64,000 bases of DNA, from positions 48,631-112,630 of the forward strand of contig JAYFPZ010000034.1 in NCBI GenBank assembly GCA_034927445.1. The letters are read 5' to 3'. A program made the translations under genes and the position numbers. This document shows positions 48,916 to 58,503 of this stretch, one piece after another; positions within the stretch are counted from its first letter, which is position 1, and each line of letters opens with the position of its first letter. The DNA is from PHAA01 sp034927445. Its GTDB lineage: Bacteria; Bacillota; Syntrophomonadia; Syntrophomonadales; Syntrophomonadaceae. The notes under the pieces are model-generated. The model worked only from the letters and a program-made list of their open reading frames with translations, was not told where the DNA came from and searched no databases.

Positions 48916-49533
48916 ATGGTTATTGCGGAGGGGTATAACTTGCTAAATGTTATTTGGCTGCTGCTTTTGGTATCAGGAATAGTTGTAGCCGCCCTTAATG
49001 GACAGGTAGAATTGGTTACCGAAGCCGCTTTGGAAGCGGCCAAAGGAGCAGTTAAGATTTGCCTCGATTTAATTGGCATTATGGCGTTATGGCTGGGGAT
49101 AATGAAAATTGCTGAAAAGGCAGGCTTGATCCAGGGCCTGGCTTTGCTGCTCAAACCCGTCCTGCGCAGATTATTCCCCAGCGTTCCCGCGGATGATCCT
49201 GCCATGGGAGCGATAATTCTAAATTTAAGTGCCAACATGCTTGGCCTGGGCAACGCCGCGACTCCTTTCGGAATGAAAGCCATGCAGGAATTGCAGCGTT
49301 TGAATCACAACCGCCCGGAGGCCTCGGCCGCCATGTGTACCTTTATGGCTTTAAACACTTCCTGTATTACCTTCATCCCTGCCACCATTATAGGCATACG
49401 GCTCGCTTTCGCATCATCCAACCCTACCGAAATTGTGGGGGCCTGTATATTTGCAACCAGTTGCGCTATGGTAGTAGCAGTTTCGCTCGACTACTGGTTT
49501 AGGACCCGCAGTCGCTGGAGGAGGAAAAGCTGA
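48916..49533 (+). CDS. spmA: Spore maturation protein A
   Basis: This 205-residue membrane protein has nucleoside-transporter gate-like segments, including NMLGLGNAATPFGMKAM, a hallmark of SpmA. With SpmB it supports dehydration of the spore core. The ATG/spmB junction is the overlap TGATG. It begins directly after repeat RNA copy C; a GCGGAGGGG lies 20 bp inside the frame, so a start near 48940 is also possible. Confidence 0.93.
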   Translation: MVIAEGYNLLNVIWLLLLVSGIVVAALNGQVELVTEAALEAAKGAVKICLDLIGIMALWLGIMKIAEKAGLIQGLALLLKPVLRRLFPSVPADDPAMGAIILNLSANMLGLGNAATPFGMKAMQELQRLNHNRPEASAAMCTFMALNTSCITFIPATIIGIRLAFASSNPTEIVGACIFATSCAMVVAVSLDYWFRTRSRWRRKS

Positions 49534-50069
49534 TGCTGATTACTCTGCTTACCACGGTTTCCCGCTGGGCTATACCCCTGCTCCTTTTGATTATTCCCTG
49601 TTATGGGTTCTTTAAAAAAGTGCCGGTATATGAAACCTTTGTCGAGGGAGCTGAAGAAGGGTTTTATACGGCGGTGAAAATCATACCGTTTTTGGTCGGG
49701 ATGCTGGTGGCCATATCAGTTTTTCGAGTTTCTGGAGCTATGGACGCCCTGATAGGTATAATGCGGCCTTTATTGGTGGCTGTAGGCGCTCCGCCGGAGG
49801 TATTGCCCTTAGCGGTTATGAGGCCGCTTTCCGGCAGCGGGGCTTTAGGCCTGGCCACTGAATTAATGAGGGTGTACGGACCTGACTCGCTGCTTGGCAG
49901 GCTGGCCTCCGTCATGCAGGGAACCACTGATACGACCTTCTTTGTACTAACCGTCTATTTTGGCTCGGTTGGAATCAAGCGGTTCAAATATGCGGTTATA
50001 ACCGGGCTGAGTGCTGATATTACAGGTCTGATTGCCTCGGTCTACATATGCAATTTATTATTTAAATAG
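49533..50069 (+). CDS. spmB: Spore maturation protein B
   Basis: The 178-residue membrane partner of SpmA has VEGAEEGFYTAVKIIPFLVGMLVAI and RPLSGSGALGLATELM, both typical of SpmB. It is translationally coupled to spmA. Confidence 0.94.
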   Translation: MLITLLTTVSRWAIPLLLLIIPCYGFFKKVPVYETFVEGAEEGFYTAVKIIPFLVGMLVAISVFRVSGAMDALIGIMRPLLVAVGAPPEVLPLAVMRPLSGSGALGLATELMRVYGPDSLLGRLASVMQGTTDTTFFVLTVYFGSVGIKRFKYAVITGLSADITGLIASVYICNLLFK

Positions 50070-50260
50070 CCGTTGCAGCTAAAAAATATAATATTTATTT
50101 ATATCTATAACCGGACAAGCTTAAAATCAACGGGGGACTAGACGGGCAAGCAATTGGATAGTATAATTATGACTTACAAAGTTCCCTGTGCAAATTAAGG
50201 GACATATGGTCGAAACATAGCAAAGAACCTAAAATTTAGCTGTAAAGAGGGGTATGGACA

Positions 50261-51928
50261 TTGAAAAGTGATATCGAGATTGCCCAAAGCGCGAATATGC
50301 AACCTATAGCTGAGATAGCTCAATCCATCGGTCTTAGGGATGACGAAATTGAGCTGTATGGCAAATATAAGTGCAAGGTCTCCCTGCAAGCATGGGACCG
50401 GCTAAAAGACAATCCTTCCGGCAAATTGGTATTGGTGACAGCCATAAATCCTACGGCGGCGGGTGAAGGTAAGACAACCAATACGGTAGGATTGGGCATG
50501 GCCCTGAACAGATTGGGAAAAAAGGCCATCATAGCTTTGCGGGAGCCCTCCATGGGACCGAGTTTTGGCGTTAAAGGAGGTGCAGCCGGCGGAGGCTATG
50601 CCCAGGTTGTACCGATGGAAGATATAAATCTGCACTTTACCGGTGATTTTCATGCGGTGACGGCAACTCATAACCTGCTGGCGGCTTTGCTGGACAACAG
50701 CCTGCATCAGGGCAACCCCTTGGGCATCGATCCCCGCCAGGTAGTGCTGCGGCGGGTTATGGATCTTAATGAGAGGGCATTGCGCAACATCGTGATCGGG
50801 TTGGGCGGAAAGATCAACGGTGTGCCTCGTGAATCCGGGTTTGACATCAGCGTGGCCTCCGAGGTAATGGCTGTGTTATGCCTGGCTTCGGATCTTATGG
50901 ATCTTAAGCAGCGGGTCGCGCGAATTGTAGTGGGTTACACCTATGAGGGGAAACCGGTAACGGCGGCTGACTTAAAGGCGGCCGGGTCCATGGCTCTGTT
51001 AATGAAGGATGCCATCAAACCCAATCTGGTCCAGACCCTGGAAAATACACCGGCCTTTATCCATGGAGGGCCTTTTGCTAACATAGCCCATGGCTGCAAT
51101 AGCATAACCGCTACCAAGCTGGGATTAAAACTGGCTGATTATATGATTACGGAGGCAGGCTTCGGTGCGGACCTGGGGGCGGAGAAATTTTTCGATCTCA
51201 AGTGCCGCTACGGCGGTTTGAAACCTGATGCCGTGGTTCTGGTTGCAACCATCCGTGCCCTCAAGAATCATGGCGGAGTAGCCAAGAACAAACTGACTGA
51301 GGTAAACATGGAGGCTTTGACCCAGGGAATAGCCAACCTGGAGAAGCATCTGGAAAGTGTAAACCTGTATGGGGTGCCGGTAGTGGTAGCGCTGAACCGA
51401 TTCCCGGATGATACCCAGGCTGAAATCGATCTGGTCACCAGCAAGTGTGCGGCTCTGGGTGCCGAGGTAGCTCTCTCCACGGTTTGGGCCGAAGGAGGCA
51501 AGGGCGGGGAAGAACTGGCCCGCAAGGTTATGGCTGCTGCTGCCAGGCCTTCTGCTTTCAAGTTCTTATACGAATTGAATATTCCGCTTAAAGACAAGAT
51601 AGAAACCATCTGTAAAAAGATATATGGTGCGGACGGGGTGACCTATAGCAAACCCGCCGGCAACATGCTGGCCCGTTTTGAGGAAATGGGTTACGGCGGG
51701 CTGCCCATCTGCATAGCCAAAACTCAATATTCATTGTCCGATGATCCCACTGCCTTGGGGCGGCCCCGGGGATTTATGGTGAATATCCGTGAAGCCCGGC
51801 TATCGGCCGGAGCGGGATTCATTGTGGCGATTGCCGGCGATATCTTGACCATGCCGGGGCTCAGTAAAGTACCTGCGGCCGAGGTAATCGACATACTGCC
51901 TGACGGGCAGATCGTAGGATTGTTCTAA
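50261..51928 (+). CDS. fhs: Formate-tetrahydrofolate ligase
   Basis: The 555-residue enzyme makes 10-formyl-THF from formate, THF and ATP, feeding purine synthesis and, in acetogens and syntrophs, the Wood-Ljungdahl methyl branch. P-loop NPTAAGEGKTTNTVGLG, the GGAAGGGYAQV-type segment and the C-terminal AGDILTMPGLSKVPAA are intact. The start is TTG at 50261, nine bases after AGAGGGG. It is probably monocistronic, with a terminator behind it. Confidence 0.97.
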   Translation: MKSDIEIAQSANMQPIAEIAQSIGLRDDEIELYGKYKCKVSLQAWDRLKDNPSGKLVLVTAINPTAAGEGKTTNTVGLGMALNRLGKKAIIALREPSMGPSFGVKGGAAGGGYAQVVPMEDINLHFTGDFHAVTATHNLLAALLDNSLHQGNPLGIDPRQVVLRRVMDLNERALRNIVIGLGGKINGVPRESGFDISVASEVMAVLCLASDLMDLKQRVARIVVGYTYEGKPVTAADLKAAGSMALLMKDAIKPNLVQTLENTPAFIHGGPFANIAHGCNSITATKLGLKLADYMITEAGFGADLGAEKFFDLKCRYGGLKPDAVVLVATIRALKNHGGVAKNKLTEVNMEALTQGIANLEKHLESVNLYGVPVVVALNRFPDDTQAEIDLVTSKCAALGAEVALSTVWAEGGKGGEELARKVMAAAARPSAFKFLYELNIPLKDKIETICKKIYGADGVTYSKPAGNMLARFEEMGYGGLPICIAKTQYSLSDDPTALGRPRGFMVNIREARLSAGAGFIVAIAGDILTMPGLSKVPAAEVIDILPDGQIVGLF

Positions 51929-51990
51929 TCCAGCCATTCAAACGGCGTTTAATTGTATGAACAGTCTCCTGGCTTTTGAATTTAGGGTTT

Positions 51991-52025
51991 AAGCTCAACC
52001 CCGGATTTTTTCCGGGGAGCTTTTC
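51991..52025 (+). terminator. Rho-independent terminator after fhs
   Basis: CCCCGG/CCGGGG with a T-rich loop, extended by GCT/AGC, is followed by TTTTCC. Confidence 0.75.
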
Positions 52026-52160
52026 CTGGTAAACTAAATATTCTTCTATACGGCTGGCCTGGCTATATATGCTGGAGCCAGCTGCTTTATTGTCAGAATA
52101 TTAACCTTCCGGCTCCCGGCGGCTTTTAAAAACCTTTGAATCAGCATATCTCCCTTTATA

Positions 52161-52189
52161 TTGACATATTCCGATTGAAATGATATCAT
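52161..52189 (+). promoter_or_regulatory. Sigma-A promoter of the first amino acid ABC operon
   Basis: A perfect TTGACA (52161-52166), 17 bp, then TATCAT (52184-52189). The -10 region is inside the palindrome TGATATCA, a possible operator. Confidence 0.75.
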
Positions 52190-52239
52190 ATCAATCATAT
52201 AAGAATAGTAGGATATAGCTGGGGAGAGGGTTTACCGCC

Positions 52240-52899
52240 TTGGACTGGAATTTTATAATCGAATATACCCCCATGTACATAGCAGCAGCGTGGCTGACTT
52301 TGCGCATAGCTGCCATTGGCATCCTTTTTTCCATCATTACCGGTCTTGTCTGCAGCCTCTTGCAGTATTATAAGGTACCGGTTTTAAAGCAGATTGCTTC
52401 CGCCTATATTGAACTTTCCCGCAACACACCGCTGCTGGTGCAGCTTTTTTTCCTCTATTTTGGTTTGCCCAAACTACATATCATGATAAGCTCAGAGGTT
52501 TGTGCCATTATCGGCCTGACTTTTTTAGGCGGGAGTTATATGGCGGAAGCATTGCGAAGCGGCATTGAGTCGGTGGCAAAAGGTCAGATTGAAGCCGGTC
52601 TGAGTATTGGCCTGGAGCATCGGCAAATCATTCGCTACGTCATACTGCCTCAGGCAGTATCGGTTTCGGTTCCCGCAATTTGTGCCAATATAATATTTCT
52701 GATCAAGGAAACATCAGTATTTAGTGTGGTTGCTCTGGCCGATCTGATGTATGTGGCCAAGGATTTGATCGGTCTTTATTATAAAACCGATGAATCGCTT
52801 TTGCTGCTGGTAATAGCCTATCTGGTTATTCTGTTGCCCATATCCCTTATCGCATCAATTATAGAAAGGAAATTGCGTTATGCAGAATTTGGGGATTAG
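52240..52899 (+). CDS. Polar amino acid ABC transporter permease 1
   Basis: This 219-residue HisM/GlnP-type permease has five membrane helices. The motif AYIELSRNTPLLVQLFFLYFG and the EAA loop GLSIGLEHRQIIRYVILPQA are present. TTG at 52240 follows GGGGAGAGG. It overlaps the second permease gene by 20 bp, so the two form a heterodimer-type pair. The ligand is probably a polar amino acid, not more specific than that. Confidence 0.92.
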   Translation: MDWNFIIEYTPMYIAAAWLTLRIAAIGILFSIITGLVCSLLQYYKVPVLKQIASAYIELSRNTPLLVQLFFLYFGLPKLHIMISSEVCAIIGLTFLGGSYMAEALRSGIESVAKGQIEAGLSIGLEHRQIIRYVILPQAVSVSVPAICANIIFLIKETSVFSVVALADLMYVAKDLIGLYYKTDESLLLLVIAYLVILLPISLIASIIERKLRYAEFGD

Positions 52900-53557
52900 C
52901 GTCCTTTTCATGGGTGACAATTTCCTGCGATTGATGGCAGGCCTCGGGATAACCGTGAAAATTGCCATGGTTTCAGTGATGATATCAGTAGCGCTGGGAA
53001 TTCCGGTGGGAATGGTGATGGTGGTAAAAAATCCCATTACCCGGGTTTTGACCAGACTGTACTTGGATTTTGTCCGGATTATGCCGCAGCTGGTCTTGTT
53101 ATTTCTGGTGTATTTTGGATTGGCCAAGGGATTCAACGTAAGCCTTTCGGGGCAAACCTCCGCCGTGATTGTTTTTGTTATATGGGGAACGGCGGAAATG
53201 GCGGATCTGGTACGCGGTGCTTTGATATCGATTCCGGAGCATCAATATAATAGCGGCAAAGCCTTGGGACTATCAAATTTGCAGATTTACCGGTACATTA
53301 TCATGCCCCAAACCTTGCGCCGCCTGATTCCGCTGGCTATGAACCTTGCCACCCGTATGGTAAAAACCACTGCGCTAGTTGTTTTGATCGGAGTGGTTGA
53401 GGTCTTGAAGGTGGGTCAGCAGATTATTGAGGCCAACCGGTATACGGCTCCTACGGCAGCTTTATGGATCTACGGAACTATATTTTTCCTTTACTTTGTT
53501 ATCTGCTATCCGGTGTCCCGACTGGCGGGGATGCTGGAAAGAAAGTGGCAGAATTGA
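52880..53557 (+). CDS. Polar amino acid ABC transporter permease 2
   Basis: This 225-residue partner permease has the FVRIMPQLVLLFLVYFG segment and the EAA loop GKALGLSNLQIYRYIIMPQTLR. Its start lies inside the end of permease 1. The ATPase gene follows 13 bp later. Confidence 0.92.
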   Translation: MQNLGISVLFMGDNFLRLMAGLGITVKIAMVSVMISVALGIPVGMVMVVKNPITRVLTRLYLDFVRIMPQLVLLFLVYFGLAKGFNVSLSGQTSAVIVFVIWGTAEMADLVRGALISIPEHQYNSGKALGLSNLQIYRYIIMPQTLRRLIPLAMNLATRMVKTTALVVLIGVVEVLKVGQQIIEANRYTAPTAALWIYGTIFFLYFVICYPVSRLAGMLERKWQN

Positions 53558-53570
53558 GGTGGTGAGCGAC

Positions 53571-54314
53571 ATGGGAGAATTGGAAACATTATTGGAAATT
53601 CAGAATCTATATAAAAATTATGGGGAACTGGAGGTTCTAAAAGGAATAAGTATGGAGGTGAAAAAGGGCGAGGTTACCGTTTTGATTGGAGCTTCCGGCT
53701 GCGGGAAGAGCACGCTGCTGCGCTGCTTGAATGGTCTGGAGCAGATTCAATCCGGAGAAATTTATTTAAACGGCCAATTGATTTCCTCGGAAAAGACGAA
53801 ATGGAGCATTATTCGGCAAAAGATAGGAATGGTATTTCAGAGTTACGACTTGTTCCCTCATATGACGGTTATTGAAAATATCATCCTTGGCCCGATGAAA
53901 GTTCAAGGCAAGACGAGGGCGGAAGCCGTCGTATCAGCCGAAAAGCTGCTGGATAGAGTTGGACTCTCGGATAAGATTAATGCCTATCCCAGACAGCTTT
54001 CCGGCGGACAAAAACAAAGAGTCGCTATTGTGCGGGCCTTGATCATGGAACCGGAGATCATGCTGTTTGATGAAGTTACGGCCGCATTGGACCCGGAGAT
54101 GGTGAGGGAGGTGTTGGATGTTATTTTGGAGCTTGCCCGGGGGGGAATGACCATGCTGATTGTAACCCATGAAATGGAATTTGCCAAAGCAATCGCAGAT
54201 AAGGTCATATTCATCGTCGATGGTGAGATTGAGGAAACAGGTGCACCGGAACAATTTTTTACTCAACCCCAAACCGAACGGGCACGCAAATTTTTAAATA
54301 TATTTCACTATTAA
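53571..54314 (+). CDS. Polar amino acid ABC transporter ATPase 1
   Basis: The product is 247 residues from ATG 53571 (GAGGTGGTGAG); the frame is open upstream inside permease 2, but those residues are not family-like. Walker A is GASGCGKST, signature LSGGQKQRVAIVRA, Walker B IMLFDEVTAALDPE (Val replaces the usual Pro) and the switch is VTHEM. It drives import through the two preceding permeases. Confidence 0.93.
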   Translation: MGELETLLEIQNLYKNYGELEVLKGISMEVKKGEVTVLIGASGCGKSTLLRCLNGLEQIQSGEIYLNGQLISSEKTKWSIIRQKIGMVFQSYDLFPHMTVIENIILGPMKVQGKTRAEAVVSAEKLLDRVGLSDKINAYPRQLSGGQKQRVAIVRALIMEPEIMLFDEVTAALDPEMVREVLDVILELARGGMTMLIVTHEMEFAKAIADKVIFIVDGEIEETGAPEQFFTQPQTERARKFLNIFHY

Positions 54315-54334
54315 AAGAAACGAGGTAATTTTCT

Positions 54335-55219
54335 ATGAAAAGAGCGACTGGTATCATTGCATTATTATTAATGGTTATTTTTGCAAGCGCATTGCTGTAT
54401 GGCTGCGCCAATTCAGGGGAAACCAAGGAATCCCAGGAGCAGCCTGCCAATGGGAAAACGGCGACCACCGCCAGATCACTGGATGAAATAAAGCAAAGCG
54501 GCAAGATAATTATCGGGGTTTTCAGCGACAAGGCTCCCTTCGGTTATGTTGACGCCAAGGGCGCTTACCAGGGTTATGATGTGTATTTTGCCAACCGGCT
54601 GGCTAAGGATCTGGGGGTCAAGGCTGAATTTGTGTCCGTGGAACCGGCAAGCCGGGTGGAATATCTTAAGACCGGCAAAGTTGATATTATTTTGGCTAAT
54701 TTTACCGTAACCGAGGAAAGAGCACAGCAGGTAGATTTTGCCCTTCCTTACATGAAGGTGGCTTTGGGGGTCGTAAGCCCTGATAAAGCCTTGATCACAA
54801 AACCGGAACAGTTAAACGGCAAAACCCTCATAGTTGCCAAGGGAACCACGGCCGAAACCTATTTTACCAAGAATTATCCGCAGGTTAAGCTGCTCAAGTT
54901 TGACCAGTATACGGAGGCTTACAATGCCTTGCTGGACGGACGCGGAGATGCCTTCTCCACTGACAATACGGAAGTCCTGGCCTGGGCTCTTATGAACAAA
55001 GGCTATACCGTAGGAATCGAAAGCCTGGGCAGCCTGGATACGATCGCTCCGGCGGTGCAAAAGGGAAATACGGAATTATTGAACTGGATTAATAATGAAA
55101 TCAAACAGCTGGGCACGGAGAAATTTTTCCATAAGGACTATGACGAAACCCTGAAGTCGGTTTATGGTGATGCGGTCAATCCGGAAAACCTGGTGGTGGA
55201 AGGCGGCAGCGTACAATAA
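54335..55219 (+). CDS. Amino acid ABC transporter substrate-binding lipoprotein 1
   Basis: This 294-residue solute-binding protein has a signal peptide ending in the lipobox LLYGCAN. The family-3 fold motifs include GVFSDKAPFGYVDAKGAYQGYDVYFANRL and IILANFTVTEERAQQVDFALPYM. It delivers the amino acid to the operon's permeases. Confidence 0.93.
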   Translation: MKRATGIIALLLMVIFASALLYGCANSGETKESQEQPANGKTATTARSLDEIKQSGKIIIGVFSDKAPFGYVDAKGAYQGYDVYFANRLAKDLGVKAEFVSVEPASRVEYLKTGKVDIILANFTVTEERAQQVDFALPYMKVALGVVSPDKALITKPEQLNGKTLIVAKGTTAETYFTKNYPQVKLLKFDQYTEAYNALLDGRGDAFSTDNTEVLAWALMNKGYTVGIESLGSLDTIAPAVQKGNTELLNWINNEIKQLGTEKFFHKDYDETLKSVYGDAVNPENLVVEGGSVQ

Positions 55220-55295
55220 CTTTCGGGACCCAATGAGCCCGCCTAATGAATAATAACAACTATACCCCAATGTAGGGGACGCTGGTACTGTCATT

Positions 55296-55330
55296 AAAGG
55301 CCCCGTTTCAGCTAAAGCAGCGGGGCCTTT
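55296..55330. terminator. Bidirectional terminator between two convergent units
   Basis: A 10-bp stem, AAAGGCCCCG with CGGGGCCTTT, lies between the convergent binding-protein and folE genes. Confidence 0.85.
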
Positions 55331-55392
55331 AGTCTGTATTGCTCGGTCTAATTTTAGGAGAACAGATGATAAATTGAATGAACTTTCCCGGG

Positions 55393-55965
55393 TTATTTCA
55401 TAATCAGGGAGAAGAATTCCGCTCTGGTTTCGGGCCGGGTCTCAAAAATACCTCGGACGGCTGAGGTCACGGTCAAAGCGCCCGGCTTTTTAACCCCCCG
55501 CATGGTCATGCACATGTGCTCGGCCTGGATTACCACCCCCACCCCCATGGGCCTCAAGGTCCCAAATATACAGTCGGCAATCTGGGAGGTCAGCCGTTCC
55601 TGGAGCTGGGGCCGGTGGGCATAGGATTCAACCACCCGGACCAGCTTGCTGATGCCCACCACCTTGCCGCCCTTGGGGATATAGGCGACGTGAGCCATGC
55701 CGTAAAAAGGCAGGAAATGATGTTCACACATGGAATATACCGGAATATCTTTTACCAGCACCAGTTCGTCGTGGTATTCGGTAAAGGACACATCCAGCAA
55801 GTCTTGAGGATCGTTGTTCATTCCCGCAAAAATCTCTTCATACATCCGGGCCACCCGTTTGGGGGTCTGAGCAAGACCCTCGCGCTGAGGGTCTTCGCCC
55901 AGAGCTTCCAGAATCATTTTCATGGCGGTTTCAATTTTTTCCTTGTCTATGGTTTTGCTATTCAT
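55393..55965 (-). CDS. folE: GTP cyclohydrolase I
   Basis: The enzyme turns GTP into dihydroneopterin triphosphate for folate or queuosine. It has zinc motif CEHHFLPF and the C-terminal AEHMCMTMRGVKKPG. ATG at 55965, five bases after GGAGG, gives 190 residues; an upstream frame to 56007 adds an atypical tail. It is a single gene on the minus strand, downstream of the TrmO gene. It could supply preQ1 synthesis for QueA/QueH as well as folate. Confidence 0.96.
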   Translation of the reverse strand: MNSKTIDKEKIETAMKMILEALGEDPQREGLAQTPKRVARMYEEIFAGMNNDPQDLLDVSFTEYHDELVLVKDIPVYSMCEHHFLPFYGMAHVAYIPKGGKVVGISKLVRVVESYAHRPQLQERLTSQIADCIFGTLRPMGVGVVIQAEHMCMTMRGVKKPGALTVTSAVRGIFETRPETRAEFFSLIMK

Positions 55966-56095
55966 GGTTTCCTCCATATTTCCACAAATCGTATGGGTAT
56001 TCGTCAAATTAATCTAATAATACAGCTGGTAGCTTGCGCCCGCAAGTTTTGACCGACATAAATTTATCTTTAATAAAGAAAGTTACGGCTTCCGA

Positions 56096-56911
56096 TTATA
56101 TAAACTCAATATCAAACAACTCCTGGTCCGCAACCTGGATGAATGTACTTTTATCAAGGGTGGTGCGCGCCTTTAGTTTAAGACTATGCTGCCGGTCCGT
56201 CCAGATACTTGCAGGCAGGGCGGCCGATTCTGAAAAAGCGAAACGGCAAGGGTTGGCCAGGCGGGCCCGGCTCAATCCCTGCAGGGTATCGGCCAGGCAG
56301 GCTGAACCTTTTACCGTCAGATGCAAATCCGGCCGGTTTAGATGGCCCATATATTCATCAGCCACCAAGGCCATGCGAACCGCCATAAAATAATCGCAGC
56401 ACTCTTCCCGATGGTGGTTTAGGGCTTGCTTCAGAAATATATTCCGGCGCCATTCCGGATCGGACATGCGAATATACGGAGTTGTCGGGGAAAATACTAT
56501 ATCATTTTCATAATATGACTTGATGTCAAGTACGGGGGTGCCGTCAATCGCATCTAAACCGTGTACGTACAGGATATTGTCTTCAACCGAGTCCAGACGC
56601 ACCAGCGTCAAGGCAATGGGATTGGGACGATTGGGTGATCTTAATCCAAAAACTCCATACTCGGGCAGGTCAGAATTGAATCGTCGGGGGACCGCCCGCA
56701 GACAACGGCGGTCGGATTTATGAAACCAGGTTAAGAGCCATAGATGTGAATTTACTTCAATTCTAAGCAGGGCTCCCGCATATTCGGGAAAAATCTCAAT
56801 CCGGCCCGGTTGTCCGGGCAGAGGCATGTCGTCCGGGTCTTGGCTGGCCGATCTTACCACCCCGATGGGTCTGAGCAGTATACCCAAATCATCAATCATT
56901 GCAAACTCCAA
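56096..56911 (-). CDS. TrmO-type tRNA methyltransferase fused to a second, FmdE-like domain
   Basis: The N-terminal about 145 residues are a TrmO/TsaA beta barrel: RPIGVVRS, VFGLRSPNRPNPIALTLVRL and the DIKSY segment, which N6-methylates threonylcarbamoyl-A37 in tRNA. The remaining about 120 residues are not part of TrmO. The segment GSACLADTLQGLSRARL followed by CRFAFSE resembles FmdE-type domains (Cys-x2-D-x-Q-x-LTG pattern), which bind metal. The role of the added domain is unknown. Confidence 0.8.
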   Translation of the reverse strand: MEFAMIDDLGILLRPIGVVRSASQDPDDMPLPGQPGRIEIFPEYAGALLRIEVNSHLWLLTWFHKSDRRCLRAVPRRFNSDLPEYGVFGLRSPNRPNPIALTLVRLDSVEDNILYVHGLDAIDGTPVLDIKSYYENDIVFSPTTPYIRMSDPEWRRNIFLKQALNHHREECCDYFMAVRMALVADEYMGHLNRPDLHLTVKGSACLADTLQGLSRARLANPCRFAFSESAALPASIWTDRQHSLKLKARTTLDKSTFIQVADQELFDIEFI

Positions 56912-57131
56912 TCCTTGTCATTTTTATTAAGCGCGATTTTCCCTGCTGTAAATATTGGTTCATTGGGCTCATTATAAACCATAACCGGAGAGATAAACAA
57001 ATAAACGGCAGATAGTGACTTATTACGCCTAAATTTACCGATAGGGCAAGATTATTATACTTTTTGGCAAACAATTAGTATAATAAATTAAATTGATTTG
57101 ACTTAAAACCAATTAAAAAGGAAGCATAATA

Positions 57132-57854
57132 TTGAGAATTGCTAAATATCTGGCTCATGCCGGGATTGCTTCCCGACGGCAGGCGGAAGCGCTTATTGCC
57201 CAGGGCAGGGTCAAGCTTAACGGTTCAGTCGTGACCGATATGGCAATTTCGGTGGAGTCCCCGGTCGACTTGGTTGAATTTGATGATAAACCGGTTTTAC
57301 CGGAAAAGCCGGTTTATATAATGTTGTATAAGCCGGCGGGATATATATGCACCGTGGACGATCCTCAAGGCCGGGCGACGGTTTTGGAACTGGTCAGGGC
57401 CGTTAAAGAACGAATTTATCCGGTGGGACGCCTGGATTATGACACGGAGGGTTTATTGCTGCTGACCAACGACGGGCAATTTACCAATCGAATAATCCAT
57501 CCCCGCTATAAAATAGATAAAAAATACCTGGTCTGGGTACAGGGTTTGCTCAACAGCCATGAATTAAATCTTTTACGCAACGGCGTGCAACTGGAAGATG
57601 GGATTACTGCACCCGCTGCGGTGAATTTGCTTAAAGGCGATAAACGTACTTCAGTCATTGAGCTGATTATCCATGAAGGGCGCAAGCGGCAGGTAAAAAG
57701 AATGTGCAATGCGGTTGGCCATCGGGTTGTACGGCTGCAAAGGACAGCTTTGGAGTTTCTTACTTTGGACGGTTTGCAACCGGGGGATTTCCGCTATTTG
57801 CAGCAGGATGAGGTTAACCGCTTGCAGGCCATTGCCATGCAAGAAAAATATTAA
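57132..57854 (+). CDS. rluB: Ribosomal pseudouridine synthase (RsuA/RluB family)
   Basis: The 240-residue protein has an N-terminal S4 domain (IAKYLAHAGIASRRQAEALI) and a catalytic domain with VGRLDYDTEGLLLLTNDG (catalytic Asp) and EGRKRQVKRMC. It pseudouridylates 23S or 16S rRNA; RluB is the likeliest subgroup. TTG at 57132 follows AAAAAGGAAGC. The next gene begins 22 bp later. Confidence 0.92.
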   Translation: MRIAKYLAHAGIASRRQAEALIAQGRVKLNGSVVTDMAISVESPVDLVEFDDKPVLPEKPVYIMLYKPAGYICTVDDPQGRATVLELVRAVKERIYPVGRLDYDTEGLLLLTNDGQFTNRIIHPRYKIDKKYLVWVQGLLNSHELNLLRNGVQLEDGITAPAAVNLLKGDKRTSVIELIIHEGRKRQVKRMCNAVGHRVVRLQRTALEFLTLDGLQPGDFRYLQQDEVNRLQAIAMQEKY

Positions 57855-57876
57855 ATTGATGATAGGAGGATTCGTT

Positions 57877-58308
57877 TTGGCTGAAATAAAGCTCAAATTG
57901 CGTTTTGATTATCCGGGCCAGGTTAAATCCGGCAAGCTTTTTGGGAGTAAAAACCCGGAGCAGCAAGCTGATGATACCAGACAGCACAAGGTGGCCATGA
58001 TGCGCAATGTGCCCATTCAAGGTATTCGTATTGAAGACATAGATATGAGTCAGGACATTTACTCATTAATCGATGATATTACCGGTAAGAAGGTGGCCTA
58101 TGCCCCGGTGATGATTACTTTTTTTGCCGACAGCATTGAAGATGCCATAAAATTTGTTATAAAAGAGGAATTTAGAACGGTGGAGATACTCGAACCCGAA
58201 GAATTGCAGCTTACCAAAAGCGACCTTGAAAAGCTCTTATTCAGGGTTAGTATGGAATTGAACGAATACCGGGATCATTTGCTGCGCAAAATTGATAACT
58301 GGAAATAG
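57877..58308 (+). CDS. Conserved protein of unknown function
   Basis: The product is 143 residues from TTG 57877, which follows AGGAGGA; the open frame upstream overlaps the pseudouridine synthase gene and is not used. It starts with a beta-rich segment (LAEIKLKLRFDYPGQV), then SLIDDITGKKVAYAPVMITFFADS, and ends in a basic helix. I recognise no family. It is probably co-transcribed with the pseudouridine synthase gene. Confidence 0.75.
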   Translation: MAEIKLKLRFDYPGQVKSGKLFGSKNPEQQADDTRQHKVAMMRNVPIQGIRIEDIDMSQDIYSLIDDITGKKVAYAPVMITFFADSIEDAIKFVIKEEFRTVEILEPEELQLTKSDLEKLLFRVSMELNEYRDHLLRKIDNWK

Positions 58309-58503
58309 AGGAGCAAGCTCAAAAATTGCGTACCTACAAGGCTGGCTCCCTGGGGGGCCGTTTCCGGTTAAAAGCTGAGGTTGATTTAAGCCGGGCTTAC
58401 TCTATTATTATTACTCAATAAGGAAGGCCTTTTACGTTTGGAGCGAACCGGCGTAAAAGGTTTAAATTTTTACCGGCATATTTCAGGAAAGAGAAGAACG
58501 GTT

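Larger units (their letters stand above)
51929..52239. other. Intergenic region between fhs and the amino acid transporter operon
   Basis: These 311 bp hold the fhs terminator and the promoter at 52161-52189. The middle, about 52040-52150, has no recognised element. Confidence 0.5.
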
